This document shows, piece after piece, positions 10,568-20,281 of a stretch of 64,000 nucleotides of DNA. The notes beneath the pieces were generated by a model, which worked only from the letters and a program-made list of their open reading frames with translations, was not told the DNA's origin and did no database searches. The DNA comes from Microcaldota archaeon. Its GTDB lineage: Archaea; Micrarchaeota; Micrarchaeia; Anstonellales; Anstonellaceae. How positions within the stretch are numbered: position 1 is the stretch's first letter; each line of letters starts with the position of its first letter. The translations under genes and the position numbers were made by a program. The stretch is taken from NCBI GenBank assembly GCA_026413765.1, contig JAOAKI010000004.1, forward strand, positions 161,513 to 225,512, in the 5' to 3' direction.

Positions 10568-10681
10568 TGCCTGGCCTACTCAGAACTCAAGATCTACCTC
10601 ATTTGCGATTGACTTGCGTCAATGCTCGGAAATACCTCGATTTCATCATTGCAAGAAAAGAAGGGCGGCAAAAAAATAAAT

Positions 10682-10993
10682 TTATTGGCCAAAGATGGAG
10701 CCAAACCCTATCTCGGCGTTGTTTTCTTCTTCCTGGATCTTCTTTGATACTTCCGCAGCAACCGAGGGGGGTGCTTCAGAGACTATGCCCTTGAGCTTCT
10801 CTTTCGCAAATGCAAGAAATTCATCAGTTGCGCGAATAAAGAGATAGCATTTTTGCGGGTCTTGCCCAATCATCTGCCCATCTTTTAGCTTGTAGCCGTT
10901 TCTTGAAAAGCTAATCTGCCCATATGGATCTGCCTCCAAGATTGCCTTCAATTTTTCCTTGTTCGAAAGTGGACACTCAAAGACGATTTCCAC
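10682..10993 (-). CDS. Conserved-looking hypothetical protein
   Basis: 103-aa ORF MEIVFECPLSNKEKLKAILEADPYGQISFSRNGYKLKDGQ...; overlaps or abuts the upstream ORF. Confidence 0.65.
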   Translation of the reverse strand: MEIVFECPLSNKEKLKAILEADPYGQISFSRNGYKLKDGQMIGQDPQKCYLFIRATDEFLAFAKEKLKGIVSEAPPSVAAEVSKKIQEEENNAEIGFGSIFGQ

Positions 10994-11185
10994 TCAACCA
11001 CCTTTTTTGAGCCATGGCAATAACATGACTATGCCGATGATGATGATTGTTAGTGGGCCAAGAGGAAAGGAAGAATGGAGCCAACCCAGCTCAACCAAAA
11101 GCCAAATACAGCCAAGCGCAGCTACTAGAAGACCATAAGCTATTTGCTCAGCCGCATAATTTTGCGGGCGAACACTTTTTGCCAT
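10994..11185 (-). CDS. Small two-TM membrane protein
   Basis: ORF with YGLLVAALGCIWLLVELGW...LGPLTIIIIGIVMLLPWL. Confidence 0.6.
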   Translation of the reverse strand: MAKSVRPQNYAAEQIAYGLLVAALGCIWLLVELGWLHSSFPLGPLTIIIIGIVMLLPWLKKGG

Positions 11186-11219
11186 GCAACAGCTGTGGAA
11201 ACATTCATTTAAAATCCTA

Positions 11220-11291
11220 AGCCCCCGGAGGGGATCGAACCCTCGACATCCAGTTTACGAAACTGGCGCTCTACCGCTGAGCTACAGGGGC
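11220..11291 (-). tRNA. tRNA-Thr(CGU), uninterrupted
   Basis: GCCCCTGTAGCTCAGCGGTAGAGCGCCAGTTTCGTAAACTGGATGTCGAGGGTTCGATCCCCTCCGGGGGC. Confidence 0.95.
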
Positions 11292-11367
11292 CCAAATATG
11301 ATTCTGCTTTGGAGGATTTAAAAAAGAAGCATCAGGGTTTTCCTATTTGCCCAAACCAAAATAAAAG

Positions 11368-11532
11368 CGCCGACGAGGAGATTTGTCCAAACCCATCTGC
11401 ATTTTTTCCGTGAACGCTTTTGCAAAGCGAGCAAAAGGGTTCTTGAACTCCTAAGCCCGTAAAGGGCACTAGATTTCTTGCAAAACCTTGCGATCTCGAG
11501 TCTAGCGCATTACCAGGTTCTGCCACGTCGGC
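11368..11532 (-). tRNA. tRNA-Ser(CGA) with two introns: 20 nt at 37/38 (11475..11494) and 60 nt in the T-loop at 58/59 (11383..11442)
   Basis: Near-identical exons to tRNA-Ser(UGA) at 41519; G73; anticodon arm CTAGA-CTCGAG|intron|A-TCTAG; T-arm AGGAG-TTCAA|GAACCC...GGACAA|AT-CTCCT; BHB core GTTC/GGAC with bulges AAG and AAA. Confidence 0.92.
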
Positions 11533-11604
11533 ACCATTTTCTAACAATCTATAAGAGCAGCAACGCTTTTAATAAATTTAGAGCCGAAAAGTGCTTGTGG
11601 GAAC

Positions 11605-12267
11605 ATGAAGCCTATTATCGCATTGAACTTCAAGACTTACCGCGAATCCCTTGGAAAAAAGGGTATTGAGCTTTCACAGATTGCTGCAGAGGTGGCGCTT
11701 TTGACAGGAGTCAGGATAGTGGTGGCGCCCCAAACGGTAGATTTGAGGCAAATAGCCGACATTTATGACGATGTCTTTGCGCAACATGCAGATCATAACC
11801 CTGCCGGAGCTTACACAGGCAGCATTACCTTGGAGGGGCTGAAAGACGCAAAAGTGAAAGGGACATTGCTGAACCATTCCGAAAAAAGAGTGACAGAAAA
11901 GCAAATCGAAGAAACGATAGGCCTTGCAAAAAAAGAGAAGATAGAAGTGATGCTTTGCACAAAAGATGCTGAGGAGTCAGCAAGGCTTGCAAAATACCGC
12001 CCAACCTACATAGCGGTTGAGCCGCCTGAATTGATAGGCAGTGGTATCTCTGTGTCGACTGCAAAGCCGGAAGTAGTGACCTCAACAATTGAGGCAGTAG
12101 AAAAAGTCGCAAAAATACCAGTGCTTTGCGGTGCCGGCATAAGCAATTCTTTGGATGTCAAAAGAGCAATTGAGCTTGGGGCATGTGGAGTGCTTCTTGC
12201 CTCAGCATTCGTCAAGTCCCCAGATCCAAAAAAGCTTCTTCTTGAGATGGCTGAGGCGATTGCGTAG
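11605..12267 (+). CDS. tpiA: Triosephosphate isomerase (archaeal type)
   Basis: ALNFKTYRESLGKKG...VVAPQTVDLRQIAD...TGSITLEGLKDAKVKGTLLNHSEKRV...VLCGAGISN. Confidence 0.96.
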   Translation: MKPIIALNFKTYRESLGKKGIELSQIAAEVALLTGVRIVVAPQTVDLRQIADIYDDVFAQHADHNPAGAYTGSITLEGLKDAKVKGTLLNHSEKRVTEKQIEETIGLAKKEKIEVMLCTKDAEESARLAKYRPTYIAVEPPELIGSGISVSTAKPEVVTSTIEAVEKVAKIPVLCGAGISNSLDVKRAIELGACGVLLASAFVKSPDPKKLLLEMAEAIA

Positions 12268-12348
12268 TAAATGGAGCATTGGATGTGTCAAATGAAACAT
12301 ATTGTTTTTTAATGGAGAAAGAAAAATCCAAAAAGGGAGGTTAAGGCT

Positions 12349-13641
12349 ATGGGTGAAGAAGCAGAAGGCGAAAAGATAAAGATTGAAAAAGGAGAGAACA
12401 ACAAGGTAGTGCTTGCATATTCTGGCGGGCTTGACACTTCTTGCATATTGAAATGGCTGATTGATAGGGGCTATGAGGTAATCTGCTACATGGCAGACAT
12501 AGGGCAAAAGGAAGATTTCAAGGCTGCAAAAGAAAAGGCGCTGAAAATAGGCGCCTCGAAAGTGATAATAAAAGACGTAAGAAAGGAATTTGTCACAGAC
12601 TATATCTTCCCTGCGATAAGGGCAAATGCAGTATATGAAAGCAGATATTTGCTTGGCACTGCCCTTGCCCGCCCACTGATTGCAAAGCACCAGATAGACA
12701 TAGCAAAAAAAGAGAAAGCTGCGTACGTTGCCCATGGCGCAACAGGAAAAGGCAACGACCAAGTAAGGTTTGAGTTGAGCTATTATGCTCTCAAGCCAGA
12801 CATAAAAATAATATCCCCGTGGAAGATGGCGGAGTTTTTGGAACAGTTCAGCGGCAGAGACGATCTGATAAACTATGCAAAAAAGCACGGCATACCAGTG
12901 TCAGCAACCACCAAAAAGCCATATTCAGAGGATGAGAACCTGATGCACATTTCGCATGAGGCAGGGATTTTAGAGGACCCCGCACATATCCCAGATGAAA
13001 GCATCTATTCGCGCACAGTTTCGCCGCAGAAAGCGCCAGACAGGACGACGACAATTGAAGTTCACTTCAAGGATGGAACGCCAGTGAAGATAGTGAATAA
13101 AGATGATGGCACTGTCAAAACTGACCCCTTGGAATTGTTCATTTATGCCAACGAGCTTGGGGCTGCAAATGGGATAGGCCGAGTAGACATGGTTGAAAAC
13201 AGATTCGTCGGGATAAAATCGCGTGGCCTGTATGAAACCCCTGGGGGGACTATATTGATGGTTGCGCACAGGGATATAGAAGCCATCGCGATGGACAGGG
13301 AAGTGATGCGCTTGCGAGACATGCTTTCCCCAATATACGCGCAGCTTATCTATTACGGATTTTGGTTTTCGCCTGAAATGGAATTCTTGACAGCCGCCAT
13401 AAACAAGAGCCAAGAGTACATAGACGGAAAAGTCACTCTGAAGCTTTACAAGGGAAATGTGATGCCTGTTGCCCGATCGTCGCCAACTTCACTTTATGAC
13501 GAAAAATTAGGCTCTATGCACAAAGCAGGTGGCTTTGACCAAAAAGACTCGGTTGGCTTCATCAAGATAAATGCAATCCGGCTCATGGCACACAGGGCAA
13601 TCCTTGAAAAAATAAAAAGGAGAAGAGGCAAAAAAGACTAA
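12349..13641 (+). CDS. argG: Argininosuccinate synthase
   Basis: [19 protein letters not shown]...[18 protein letters not shown]. Confidence 0.97.
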   Translation: MGEEAEGEKIKIEKGENNKVVLAYSGGLDTSCILKWLIDRGYEVICYMADIGQKEDFKAAKEKALKIGASKVIIKDVRKEFVTDYIFPAIRANAVYESRYLLGTALARPLIAKHQIDIAKKEKAAYVAHGATGKGNDQVRFELSYYALKPDIKIISPWKMAEFLEQFSGRDDLINYAKKHGIPVSATTKKPYSEDENLMHISHEAGILEDPAHIPDESIYSRTVSPQKAPDRTTTIEVHFKDGTPVKIVNKDDGTVKTDPLELFIYANELGAANGIGRVDMVENRFVGIKSRGLYETPGGTILMVAHRDIEAIAMDREVMRLRDMLSPIYAQLIYYGFWFSPEMEFLTAAINKSQEYIDGKVTLKLYKGNVMPVARSSPTSLYDEKLGSMHKAGGFDQKDSVGFIKINAIRLMAHRAILEKIKRRRGKKD

Positions 13642-14573
13642 CTTTTCTCCATTTTCAGCTTAACTAATGCCGCATAAAGCAAAAAGATGAGAGAAACGCA
13701 AAATGGCAAGTAAAAAATCTCAGGGACTGCATTGATGAAATCAAAAACTAAAGAAAGCGAAAAGAAAAGGCTTATCAGAACCCATCCCCAAATGCTATTT
13801 TGCCCTAAGACCAGAAACAGGTGGATTTTTTTCTTGCCGAAGTCAAAAAGAAAAACAGAAAAAATAAGCGCAAAAATCGATAAAGCTATTGACAGCATCA
13901 AAAATGAAATGGAGAGATTTGCCCGATAGGGTGGCCAGATAAGCAAGGATAAGAATGTCGCAACTGAAAACAGCAGCAACAGCTTTGCGGCTCTTCTGAT
14001 AGATTCAAATGAGGCTTGTGCGCGCGGAAAGGCGGCAGAAGAGACGATAAAGCCTGAAAGGTATATTGCAAGAAAATATGGTATTCCGATTTCGCCGTTT
14101 AAATATTTGAAATAAAACAAGCCAAACACCCATGGGAAAAAAGTCCAAAGAAAAAGGAAGGAAAAAACAAGCAAACCGAAAGCCAAATAAATGCCTGTCA
14201 AGCCAAACAACCAGAATATGTTGATTGAAACAAGAGCGGAGATTGCTATCAATACGACTTCGTCTGGAAAAGTTGAAAAAAGCCGAGTTCCGCAAAGAAA
14301 AGAGCCAAGCAAAAGCAGATTGAGGTATTTTTTTTCTGCCTCATGAATGCCCAATCTCTTCATTTTTATTTTGTAAAGGAGGAGCCAAAGCGAAGCCCCG
14401 CTGCAAAAAAGAAAAAAAGGGAAAATCAGGTCGCCTGGATAAAAATGCCCAACAACCACATGCTTAAGCATGCTAAATGAATCTGGCTTGCTGTACATTG
14501 ACTGCCATAATGAAAAAATTATTGCCAGTGAGATGAAAAATCCTCTCAGATGGTCAATTCCAGAAATCCGCAT
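13638..14573 (-). CDS. Multi-pass membrane protein, HGSNAT/DUF5009-like acyltransferase
   Basis: [22 protein letters not shown]...[24 protein letters not shown]. Confidence 0.65.
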   Translation of the reverse strand: MRISGIDHLRGFFISLAIIFSLWQSMYSKPDSFSMLKHVVVGHFYPGDLIFPFFLFCSGASLWLLLYKIKMKRLGIHEAEKKYLNLLLLGSFLCGTRLFSTFPDEVVLIAISALVSINIFWLFGLTGIYLAFGLLVFSFLFLWTFFPWVFGLFYFKYLNGEIGIPYFLAIYLSGFIVSSAAFPRAQASFESIRRAAKLLLLFSVATFLSLLIWPPYRANLSISFLMLSIALSIFALIFSVFLFDFGKKKIHLFLVLGQNSIWGWVLISLFFSLSLVFDFINAVPEIFYLPFCVSLIFLLYAALVKLKMEKS

Positions 14574-14574
14574 A

Positions 14575-16473
14575 CTAAAGCCTTCTTTGAATCTGGGCCT
14601 TGACTTCATCGATAAAAACGTCAATTGGAACATCTGGCCGTATGCTTCCGTCTCTATGCCTTACTGCCAATTTGCCAGATTGCACCTCTTTGTCTCCAAC
14701 AACAAGCATGAAAGGTATTTTCTCGAGTTGGGCTGTGCGTATTTTTGCGCCAATTGTCTCTTGTTTGCAATTTGCTTCAGCGCGAATGCCTGCGTCCTTC
14801 ATTTTTTGCGCAAGCGACAAAGCGAACTCGTTATGCCTGTCTGACACTGGCAAAAGCGCCACCTGCACAGGAGAAAGCCATAGGGGGAATTTTCCTGCAT
14901 AGTGCTCAGTTATCACTCCTAAAAATCTCTCTATGCTTCCCAAAATCGCGCGATGCAAAAGCACGCAGGTGTGCATTTTGCCGTCAGGACCTTCATATTC
15001 GCATTTGAAACGCTGGGGCATCTGGAAATCAACTTGGATAGTCGACAGTTGCCAACTTCTGCCAATGGCATCCTTAAAGCGGAAATCTATTTTTGGTCCA
15101 TAGAATGCGCCATCACCCGGATTGATTTCATAGGGGATTTTGTTTTTCTTTAGGGCTTCTTCCAATTGTGCTTCTGCCAAATTCCACTGCTCCAAAGAAC
15201 CCATGTATTTTTCTGGCCTTGTAGAAAGATATGCCTTGTATTCCATTTTGAAAGTGTCGTGATAGACAAATTTCACGAAATCAATCATGTTGTCAATTTC
15301 TTGGCCAACCTGCTGTGGAGTGCAGAAAATATGCGCATCATCCATGCACAGCTTTCTTACGCGCGTCAGGCCTCCAAGCGCGCCGCGAACTTCGTTTCGA
15401 TGCAGCATGCAGAAGTCAGCAATCCGGAGTGGCAGATCGCGGTATGAATGCGCTTCCATATTGTAAATGAGGCAGTGCGAGGGGCAGTTCATCGGCTTGA
15501 GGGAAAACTCTTGCCCATCCACCTCCAACAAAAACATGTTCTCTTTATAGTACTGCCAGTGGCCAGACTGAACCCAAAGCTCTTTGTTGAAAAGCTGGGG
15601 GGTGATCACCTCTTTGTAGCCTCTCTTAGCATATTGCTCTCTCAAAAATGCAAGAAGCTCATTTGCGATTATTGTGCCTTTTGGAAGAAAAAATGCGCTA
15701 CCAGGGCTCCATTCGTGGAAAGCAAACAGCTTAAGCTCTTGCCCCAGCTTGCGGTGATCGCGCTTTTCTGCCTCTTCAAGCATTCTCAGATATTCATCGA
15801 GCTGTTTCTTTTCTGGAAAAGAGATGCCATAGATTCGCTGCAGCGAATCCTTGCTTGCGTCCCCTCTCCAATAGGCAGAGGAAACCTTTGTGAGCTTGAA
15901 TGCTTTAATGAAGCCAGTGGAAGGAATATGCGGGCCACGGCACAAGTCATACCATTCGCCAGAGTAATAGATGCTGTGCTGCCCTTCCGGAATCTCATCG
16001 ATCAGCTCGAGCTTGAATTTGTTGCCACTGAACAATGCCTTTGCCTCTTCCTTTGTTATTTCTTTTCTCTGAAAAGTGTGGTTTTCCTGGACGATTTTTG
16101 CCATTTCCTCTTCTATTTTTTTTAATTCAGATGCGCTGATTGGCGGCAAATCGGCAAAATCATAATAAAAGCCGTCTTCAATAGGAGGACCTATTGTAGG
16201 CTTCGCCTGCGGATAGAGTCTAACGACCGCATGGGCAAGCAGATGGGCGGAAGAGTGCCAAAATACCTCTTTCCCTTCTTTTGAATCAAATGTAAGAGCT
16301 TTGAACGAGCAATCAGAAAGCAGCCTGTAAGACAGGTCCACTGGCTTGCCATCCACTTCTGCCGCCAGACTTGCGGAAAGCAGCCTTTTGCTTATCGTGC
16401 CAATTGCCTCCTTTGCTGTTGTACCTTCAGGCACCTCGATTGTGGAATTGTCAGGCAATCTCAATTTCAGCAT
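14575..16473 (-). CDS. thrS: Threonyl-tRNA synthetase, bacterial-type (TGS + SAD editing domains)
   Basis: TGS domain at N-terminus, HSSAHLLAHAVVRLYP HxxxH motif, CRGPHIPSTG, class II core LKPMNCPSHCLIY and C-terminal anticodon-binding domain. Confidence 0.95.
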   Translation of the reverse strand: MLKLRLPDNSTIEVPEGTTAKEAIGTISKRLLSASLAAEVDGKPVDLSYRLLSDCSFKALTFDSKEGKEVFWHSSAHLLAHAVVRLYPQAKPTIGPPIEDGFYYDFADLPPISASELKKIEEEMAKIVQENHTFQRKEITKEEAKALFSGNKFKLELIDEIPEGQHSIYYSGEWYDLCRGPHIPSTGFIKAFKLTKVSSAYWRGDASKDSLQRIYGISFPEKKQLDEYLRMLEEAEKRDHRKLGQELKLFAFHEWSPGSAFFLPKGTIIANELLAFLREQYAKRGYKEVITPQLFNKELWVQSGHWQYYKENMFLLEVDGQEFSLKPMNCPSHCLIYNMEAHSYRDLPLRIADFCMLHRNEVRGALGGLTRVRKLCMDDAHIFCTPQQVGQEIDNMIDFVKFVYHDTFKMEYKAYLSTRPEKYMGSLEQWNLAEAQLEEALKKNKIPYEINPGDGAFYGPKIDFRFKDAIGRSWQLSTIQVDFQMPQRFKCEYEGPDGKMHTCVLLHRAILGSIERFLGVITEHYAGKFPLWLSPVQVALLPVSDRHNEFALSLAQKMKDAGIRAEANCKQETIGAKIRTAQLEKIPFMLVVGDKEVQSGKLAVRHRDGSIRPDVPIDVFIDEVKAQIQRRL

Positions 16474-16536
16474 GGCAACCACAAGGTTTTTCTATTCTAA
16501 AAAGTTAAAAATGGAACTCATGACAAATTGGGGCAG

Positions 16537-17577
16537 TCATGCCAACGCACCAACAAAACCGCCGATGATCGTCTTGCAGACATAAAAGATGAAAAGCGCG
16601 GCAAGCGCAAGAGGCGGAAAATATTTCAAGCCGAAAAGGAGTTTCCCTTCTGCAATGACTCCGACGAGGATTGAAGTGAGGATTGCCGTGCCCACGATTA
16701 TGATGAGAGTCAGCTGATCAATGAATTTGATGTCTAGCTTGACTTTTGGCGTGGCAAGGCCGCCAATCATGCTTTGCCCCCCTCCAGCTCCCCCTATATT
16801 CGATTGTATCTTAGTGAAAACTGTAAGGAATTGTGATGAGATTGCAAGAAGAAGAGGCAACCCAAAAACCAAAATGAAAACTACGAAAATTGCATATGTC
16901 TTTGTGTTGACAATCATCTGCTTCCGCAGCTCCTCAGTTTCGCGAATTTCTTCTGCCGAGGTCTCAAGGAGATATGCAAGCTTTCCTCCTGAACGGAGGC
17001 CGTTTTCAAAGAATGCAATCGTCCTTCTTAGCACTGCGCTGTCTATCGTCGTCGTAAGCTGGCGAAGCGCATCAGCAAAAGATTCGCTGCCCATAGAAAG
17101 GGAAGAGACATACAATATCTCAGATTGGAGAGGCCCAAACTCTGGGCGGGCGGCAGCCTGGAAAGCGGCAAATGGTGTCATGCCAGATCGCATATTAGCA
17201 GCGACCATAAGAAGAAAGTCTGGAAGGACTGCATCGACCCTCTGGGTGCGCTCGGTAATTAGGTAGTAAAGGTGCATGTAAATCAAGATGGCAGCAAACA
17301 AAGCAAAAATGAAGCCAAAGGCAAAGCTCAAGACCAGCTTTCCTGCCAAAGTCGGCGGGTTCAATATCGGATATGCCGACAAGTCAAAGAAGCGAAAAAC
17401 GCTGATGGGCAAAAGCGCCCCGATTATGCCAAATAATATGATGATGAGAATCCTTGACCCAAGCCATATTTCTGGGTTTGTTTCTATTCCTGCATAGGCA
17501 AGCATTTGGGATATTCTGTCCTTTGGCCTAGGCCGAAAGAAAGAGGAAAACCTTTTTTCAATCACATATTTTTTCAT
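16537..17577 (-). CDS. Type II secretion/pilus assembly membrane protein (GspF/TadC-like)
   Basis: PDFLLMVAANMRSGMTPFAAFQAAARPEFGPLQSEI...TTIDSAVLRRTIAFFENGLRSGGKLAYLLETSAEEIRETEELRKQM. Confidence 0.88.
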   Translation of the reverse strand: MKKYVIEKRFSSFFRPRPKDRISQMLAYAGIETNPEIWLGSRILIIILFGIIGALLPISVFRFFDLSAYPILNPPTLAGKLVLSFAFGFIFALFAAILIYMHLYYLITERTQRVDAVLPDFLLMVAANMRSGMTPFAAFQAAARPEFGPLQSEILYVSSLSMGSESFADALRQLTTTIDSAVLRRTIAFFENGLRSGGKLAYLLETSAEEIRETEELRKQMIVNTKTYAIFVVFILVFGLPLLLAISSQFLTVFTKIQSNIGGAGGGQSMIGGLATPKVKLDIKFIDQLTLIIIVGTAILTSILVGVIAEGKLLFGLKYFPPLALAALFIFYVCKTIIGGFVGALA

Positions 17578-17585
17578 AACATCAT

Positions 17586-18500
17586 CTAATCGCTGAAGAG
17601 GCTTGGCCTTTTGACTTTAACATACGCAATTATTCCAAGCTGGCCTATGAAACCTAGTGCTACAACACCCCCCAAAACTTCGGGTGTAATTCCAAGCATG
17701 CCAAAAACGGAGAATATGACCAAGACTGTTGTGCCTATAGTGGGCAAAACTGCGGCAACCATAAGATAAATTAGGATAATGAAGTTCAGCTCGGCATTAA
17801 ACGACTTAAACAAGGAAAATTGATAGTCGACAAGGAGCTTCACAATGCTTCGCAAGGTAGAAGAAAGATTGGCACCAGCCCGTATTGCAGTCACAAGCTG
17901 CCAGGAGACTTTTTTGAGATAGACGGATTGTGTTCTTATTGCCATATTCTCAAGCTCTTCCAGGAGCGAGCTGCCTCCTTTGACATTTGTTGCAACTTCT
18001 CTGAAAGCCGGCCCAACGTATTTGTAATTTGAGTTTCCTATATTTTCTATCGCATTGAATAGTGGTATGCCCGAGTTGACTTGGATAAGCATGTCGCGCA
18101 TTGCAAAAATAAGCTCGTGGTCAATTTTTGCTGCAATGCTTTTGGCAATTATCCGCGGGAATGCCAGATGGAGAACCATGAAAAAAAGGAAACTGATGCT
18201 GAATGAAAGGAATATGGTCAAAATACGGACTGGCAGCAGCATTGTCTGGTTTAGAGAGGAGATAATGCCCACAAATAACGTGATAAGAAGCGACCAGATG
18301 AACGTTGAGACGAATGCAAGACCGCAATAATATTCTGGTGGCGCCTCAATCCCAATGCTTCGCAGGTCGTATCTCAACGAGGGATAAAATGCCAGGATTT
18401 TAACGCCAATGCCCTTCAGCCTTGCCCCTACTGTAGGAAGGGATGAAAGAGGCAGCAATAAAATCGGTATGCGAATTTTGTCTGCAGCCATACCTTTCAC
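17586..18500 (-). CDS. Type II secretion/pilus assembly membrane protein (GspF/TadC-like, second paralog)
   Basis: DHELIFAMRDMLIQVNSGIPLFNAIENIGNSNYKYVGPAFREVATNVKGGSSLLEELENMA. Confidence 0.86.
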   Translation of the reverse strand: MKGMAADKIRIPILLLPLSSLPTVGARLKGIGVKILAFYPSLRYDLRSIGIEAPPEYYCGLAFVSTFIWSLLITLFVGIISSLNQTMLLPVRILTIFLSFSISFLFFMVLHLAFPRIIAKSIAAKIDHELIFAMRDMLIQVNSGIPLFNAIENIGNSNYKYVGPAFREVATNVKGGSSLLEELENMAIRTQSVYLKKVSWQLVTAIRAGANLSSTLRSIVKLLVDYQFSLFKSFNAELNFIILIYLMVAAVLPTIGTTVLVIFSVFGMLGITPEVLGGVVALGFIGQLGIIAYVKVKRPSLFSD

Positions 18501-20227
18501 GCTGATTTTTTAGTTGCTTTCTTTGCTATTTCCAAAATCTCATTTGGCTTGCTGTAATACAATGACATTATCCTGCCTACCGACTCAATGTCTGAAAGCT
18601 TGTTGTCTATCATCCATTTGATGATTGTGGCGCGGTTCTTGATATCTTGATAGATTTCTTCTTTAGTCATACCTGTGTGCAGATTGATTTCCTTCAGGTA
18701 TTTGTTTGGCTCTCCGACCATCTCAAATGTGTCAGTGCGCGGCCTCCAGCGATAGATGACATTTGTGGTTATTTCTTCCTCTTTTGCGCCTGGGACGATT
18801 TCGCATATTTCAAGCGTCCTTCTGACATTTTTCCTTCGGTCCCTATATTGCACAACTATGAGGTTGACTGCCTCAAGGTCGGAAGGAGGCAGGTTGATTG
18901 GCGGACTGGTTAGCCTTCTTATTGCTTGCATCCCAGTATCCGCATGCAAAGTTGCAGCAACTGAGTGCCCAGTGTGCATTGCCTCAAACAATACTTCTGC
19001 TTCACGCTGACGGCGCATTTCGCCAAGCAATATTCTGTCTGGCCTCATACGAAGAGAAGTAATCATCAAGTCCAGCATTGTCACTTCTCCCAGGCCTTCT
19101 GCGTTAGGATTGCGCGTAAGAAGAGGGACCCAGTTCCACTGGTAATGGGGCAACATGAGCTCGCGGGTATCTTCGATAGTGACAATGCGCTGGTTTGGGG
19201 GTATGAATGAAGCAAGCGCATTCAAGGCGGTGGTTTTTCCTGACGCCGTTCCTCCGGCAACGAGAATATTCATTTCATAATGGATGGCTTGCCAAAGCAT
19301 TCCAGCCATCTCAGGAGTCATTGAATAGCCAGGCTCGCCGACTAAATTCACAATTGTCCATGGGTTTCGCGCAAAACGCCTTATTGTTATGGTATTGCCG
19401 TGTGCAGAAATCGGTGCAAGAGTTGAGCAAACTCTGTCACCTGTCTCGAGCCTTGCGTCAAGAATCGGTGTGAGATTGGCAATTTGCCGCCCAACTCTTC
19501 TTGCGATCTGAGAAGCATAGTTGAAAATGGAATCCTCGTCAGGCATATACACGTTTGTTTTTAGCCAGCCAAACCTGCGGTGGTAAACTCCAATCGGGCT
19601 TTTGGAATTGTTGATTATTATTTCTTCAAGCCAGTCGTCATGGTTTATTATCTCTATTTCACCCAGGCCAAATAGCTTATGGAGAAGCATGCCGATCAGC
19701 ACTTCATTCACTTCTTTGCCGAGATGGAATTGCTGGATGTAATTCGTTATTAGCAATTTGAATTCTTCCCTTGCCTTAGCTGCCTTTTCAATATCTGAGA
19801 CATCAGACTGAGCCGTGGAGGGCACTGCGCGCAGAAGCTCATCTTTTATCAAATCCAGGAATATTTTTGTTGCTGTGCCGAACTCAACCAAAGTGAGAAT
19901 ATAATTTTTCTCCCTCTCGTTGTCGACGATGATGACGCTTGCGGGCACTCCGTCCGCAGAGAACATGTAGCTTGCAAGGACTTTGCCTTTTGAAGAAGGC
20001 ATCTCTGGCTTTGGTGGCTCGGTCGGCATCAGGCGGAAAGAGACAGTGGGCTTTTCGGTAATGCTCAGTGGATAGTGAAGATCCAAAATCCCTCCCTTTT
20101 CAAGAATTGCGCAGATAAGCTCGACGGTCTCGGTTGGCATCTGAAGGTATTTTGCAAGGATATCTACGCTGACGCTTTTTTTCCTCTGAACAAAAGAAAC
20201 CAGATGGTCAATTTTTGTCTCAAACAT
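18497..20227 (-). CDS. VirB11/TadA/GspE-like secretion ATPase
   Basis: MNILVAGGTASGKTTALNALASFIPPNQRIVTIEDTRELMLPHYQWNWVPL...RPDRILLGEMRRQREAEVLFEAMHTGHSVAATLHAD. Confidence 0.95.
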   Translation of the reverse strand: MFETKIDHLVSFVQRKKSVSVDILAKYLQMPTETVELICAILEKGGILDLHYPLSITEKPTVSFRLMPTEPPKPEMPSSKGKVLASYMFSADGVPASVIIVDNEREKNYILTLVEFGTATKIFLDLIKDELLRAVPSTAQSDVSDIEKAAKAREEFKLLITNYIQQFHLGKEVNEVLIGMLLHKLFGLGEIEIINHDDWLEEIIINNSKSPIGVYHRRFGWLKTNVYMPDEDSIFNYASQIARRVGRQIANLTPILDARLETGDRVCSTLAPISAHGNTITIRRFARNPWTIVNLVGEPGYSMTPEMAGMLWQAIHYEMNILVAGGTASGKTTALNALASFIPPNQRIVTIEDTRELMLPHYQWNWVPLLTRNPNAEGLGEVTMLDLMITSLRMRPDRILLGEMRRQREAEVLFEAMHTGHSVAATLHADTGMQAIRRLTSPPINLPPSDLEAVNLIVVQYRDRRKNVRRTLEICEIVPGAKEEEITTNVIYRWRPRTDTFEMVGEPNKYLKEINLHTGMTKEEIYQDIKNRATIIKWMIDNKLSDIESVGRIMSLYYSKPNEILEIAKKATKKSA

Positions 20228-20281
20228 GAAAAAAGACCTCTTATGAAATTATTAATACTTTCTTTTTGATACACGCCGGCA

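Noticed and set aside
11368-11532. Interpretation of tRNA-Ser(CGA) as a pseudogene disrupted by an insertion
   Set aside because: Exons are intact, all stems pair, G73 is kept, and the insertion junction has BHB geometry that restores a perfect T-loop.
12202-12888. 228-aa minus-strand ORF over the tpiA/argG junction
   Set aside because: Overlaps the 3' end of tpiA and 5' half of argG; hydrophobic shadow translation without family features.
15448-16125. 225-aa ORF antisense to thrS
   Set aside because: Fully inside the thrS coding region, no motif.
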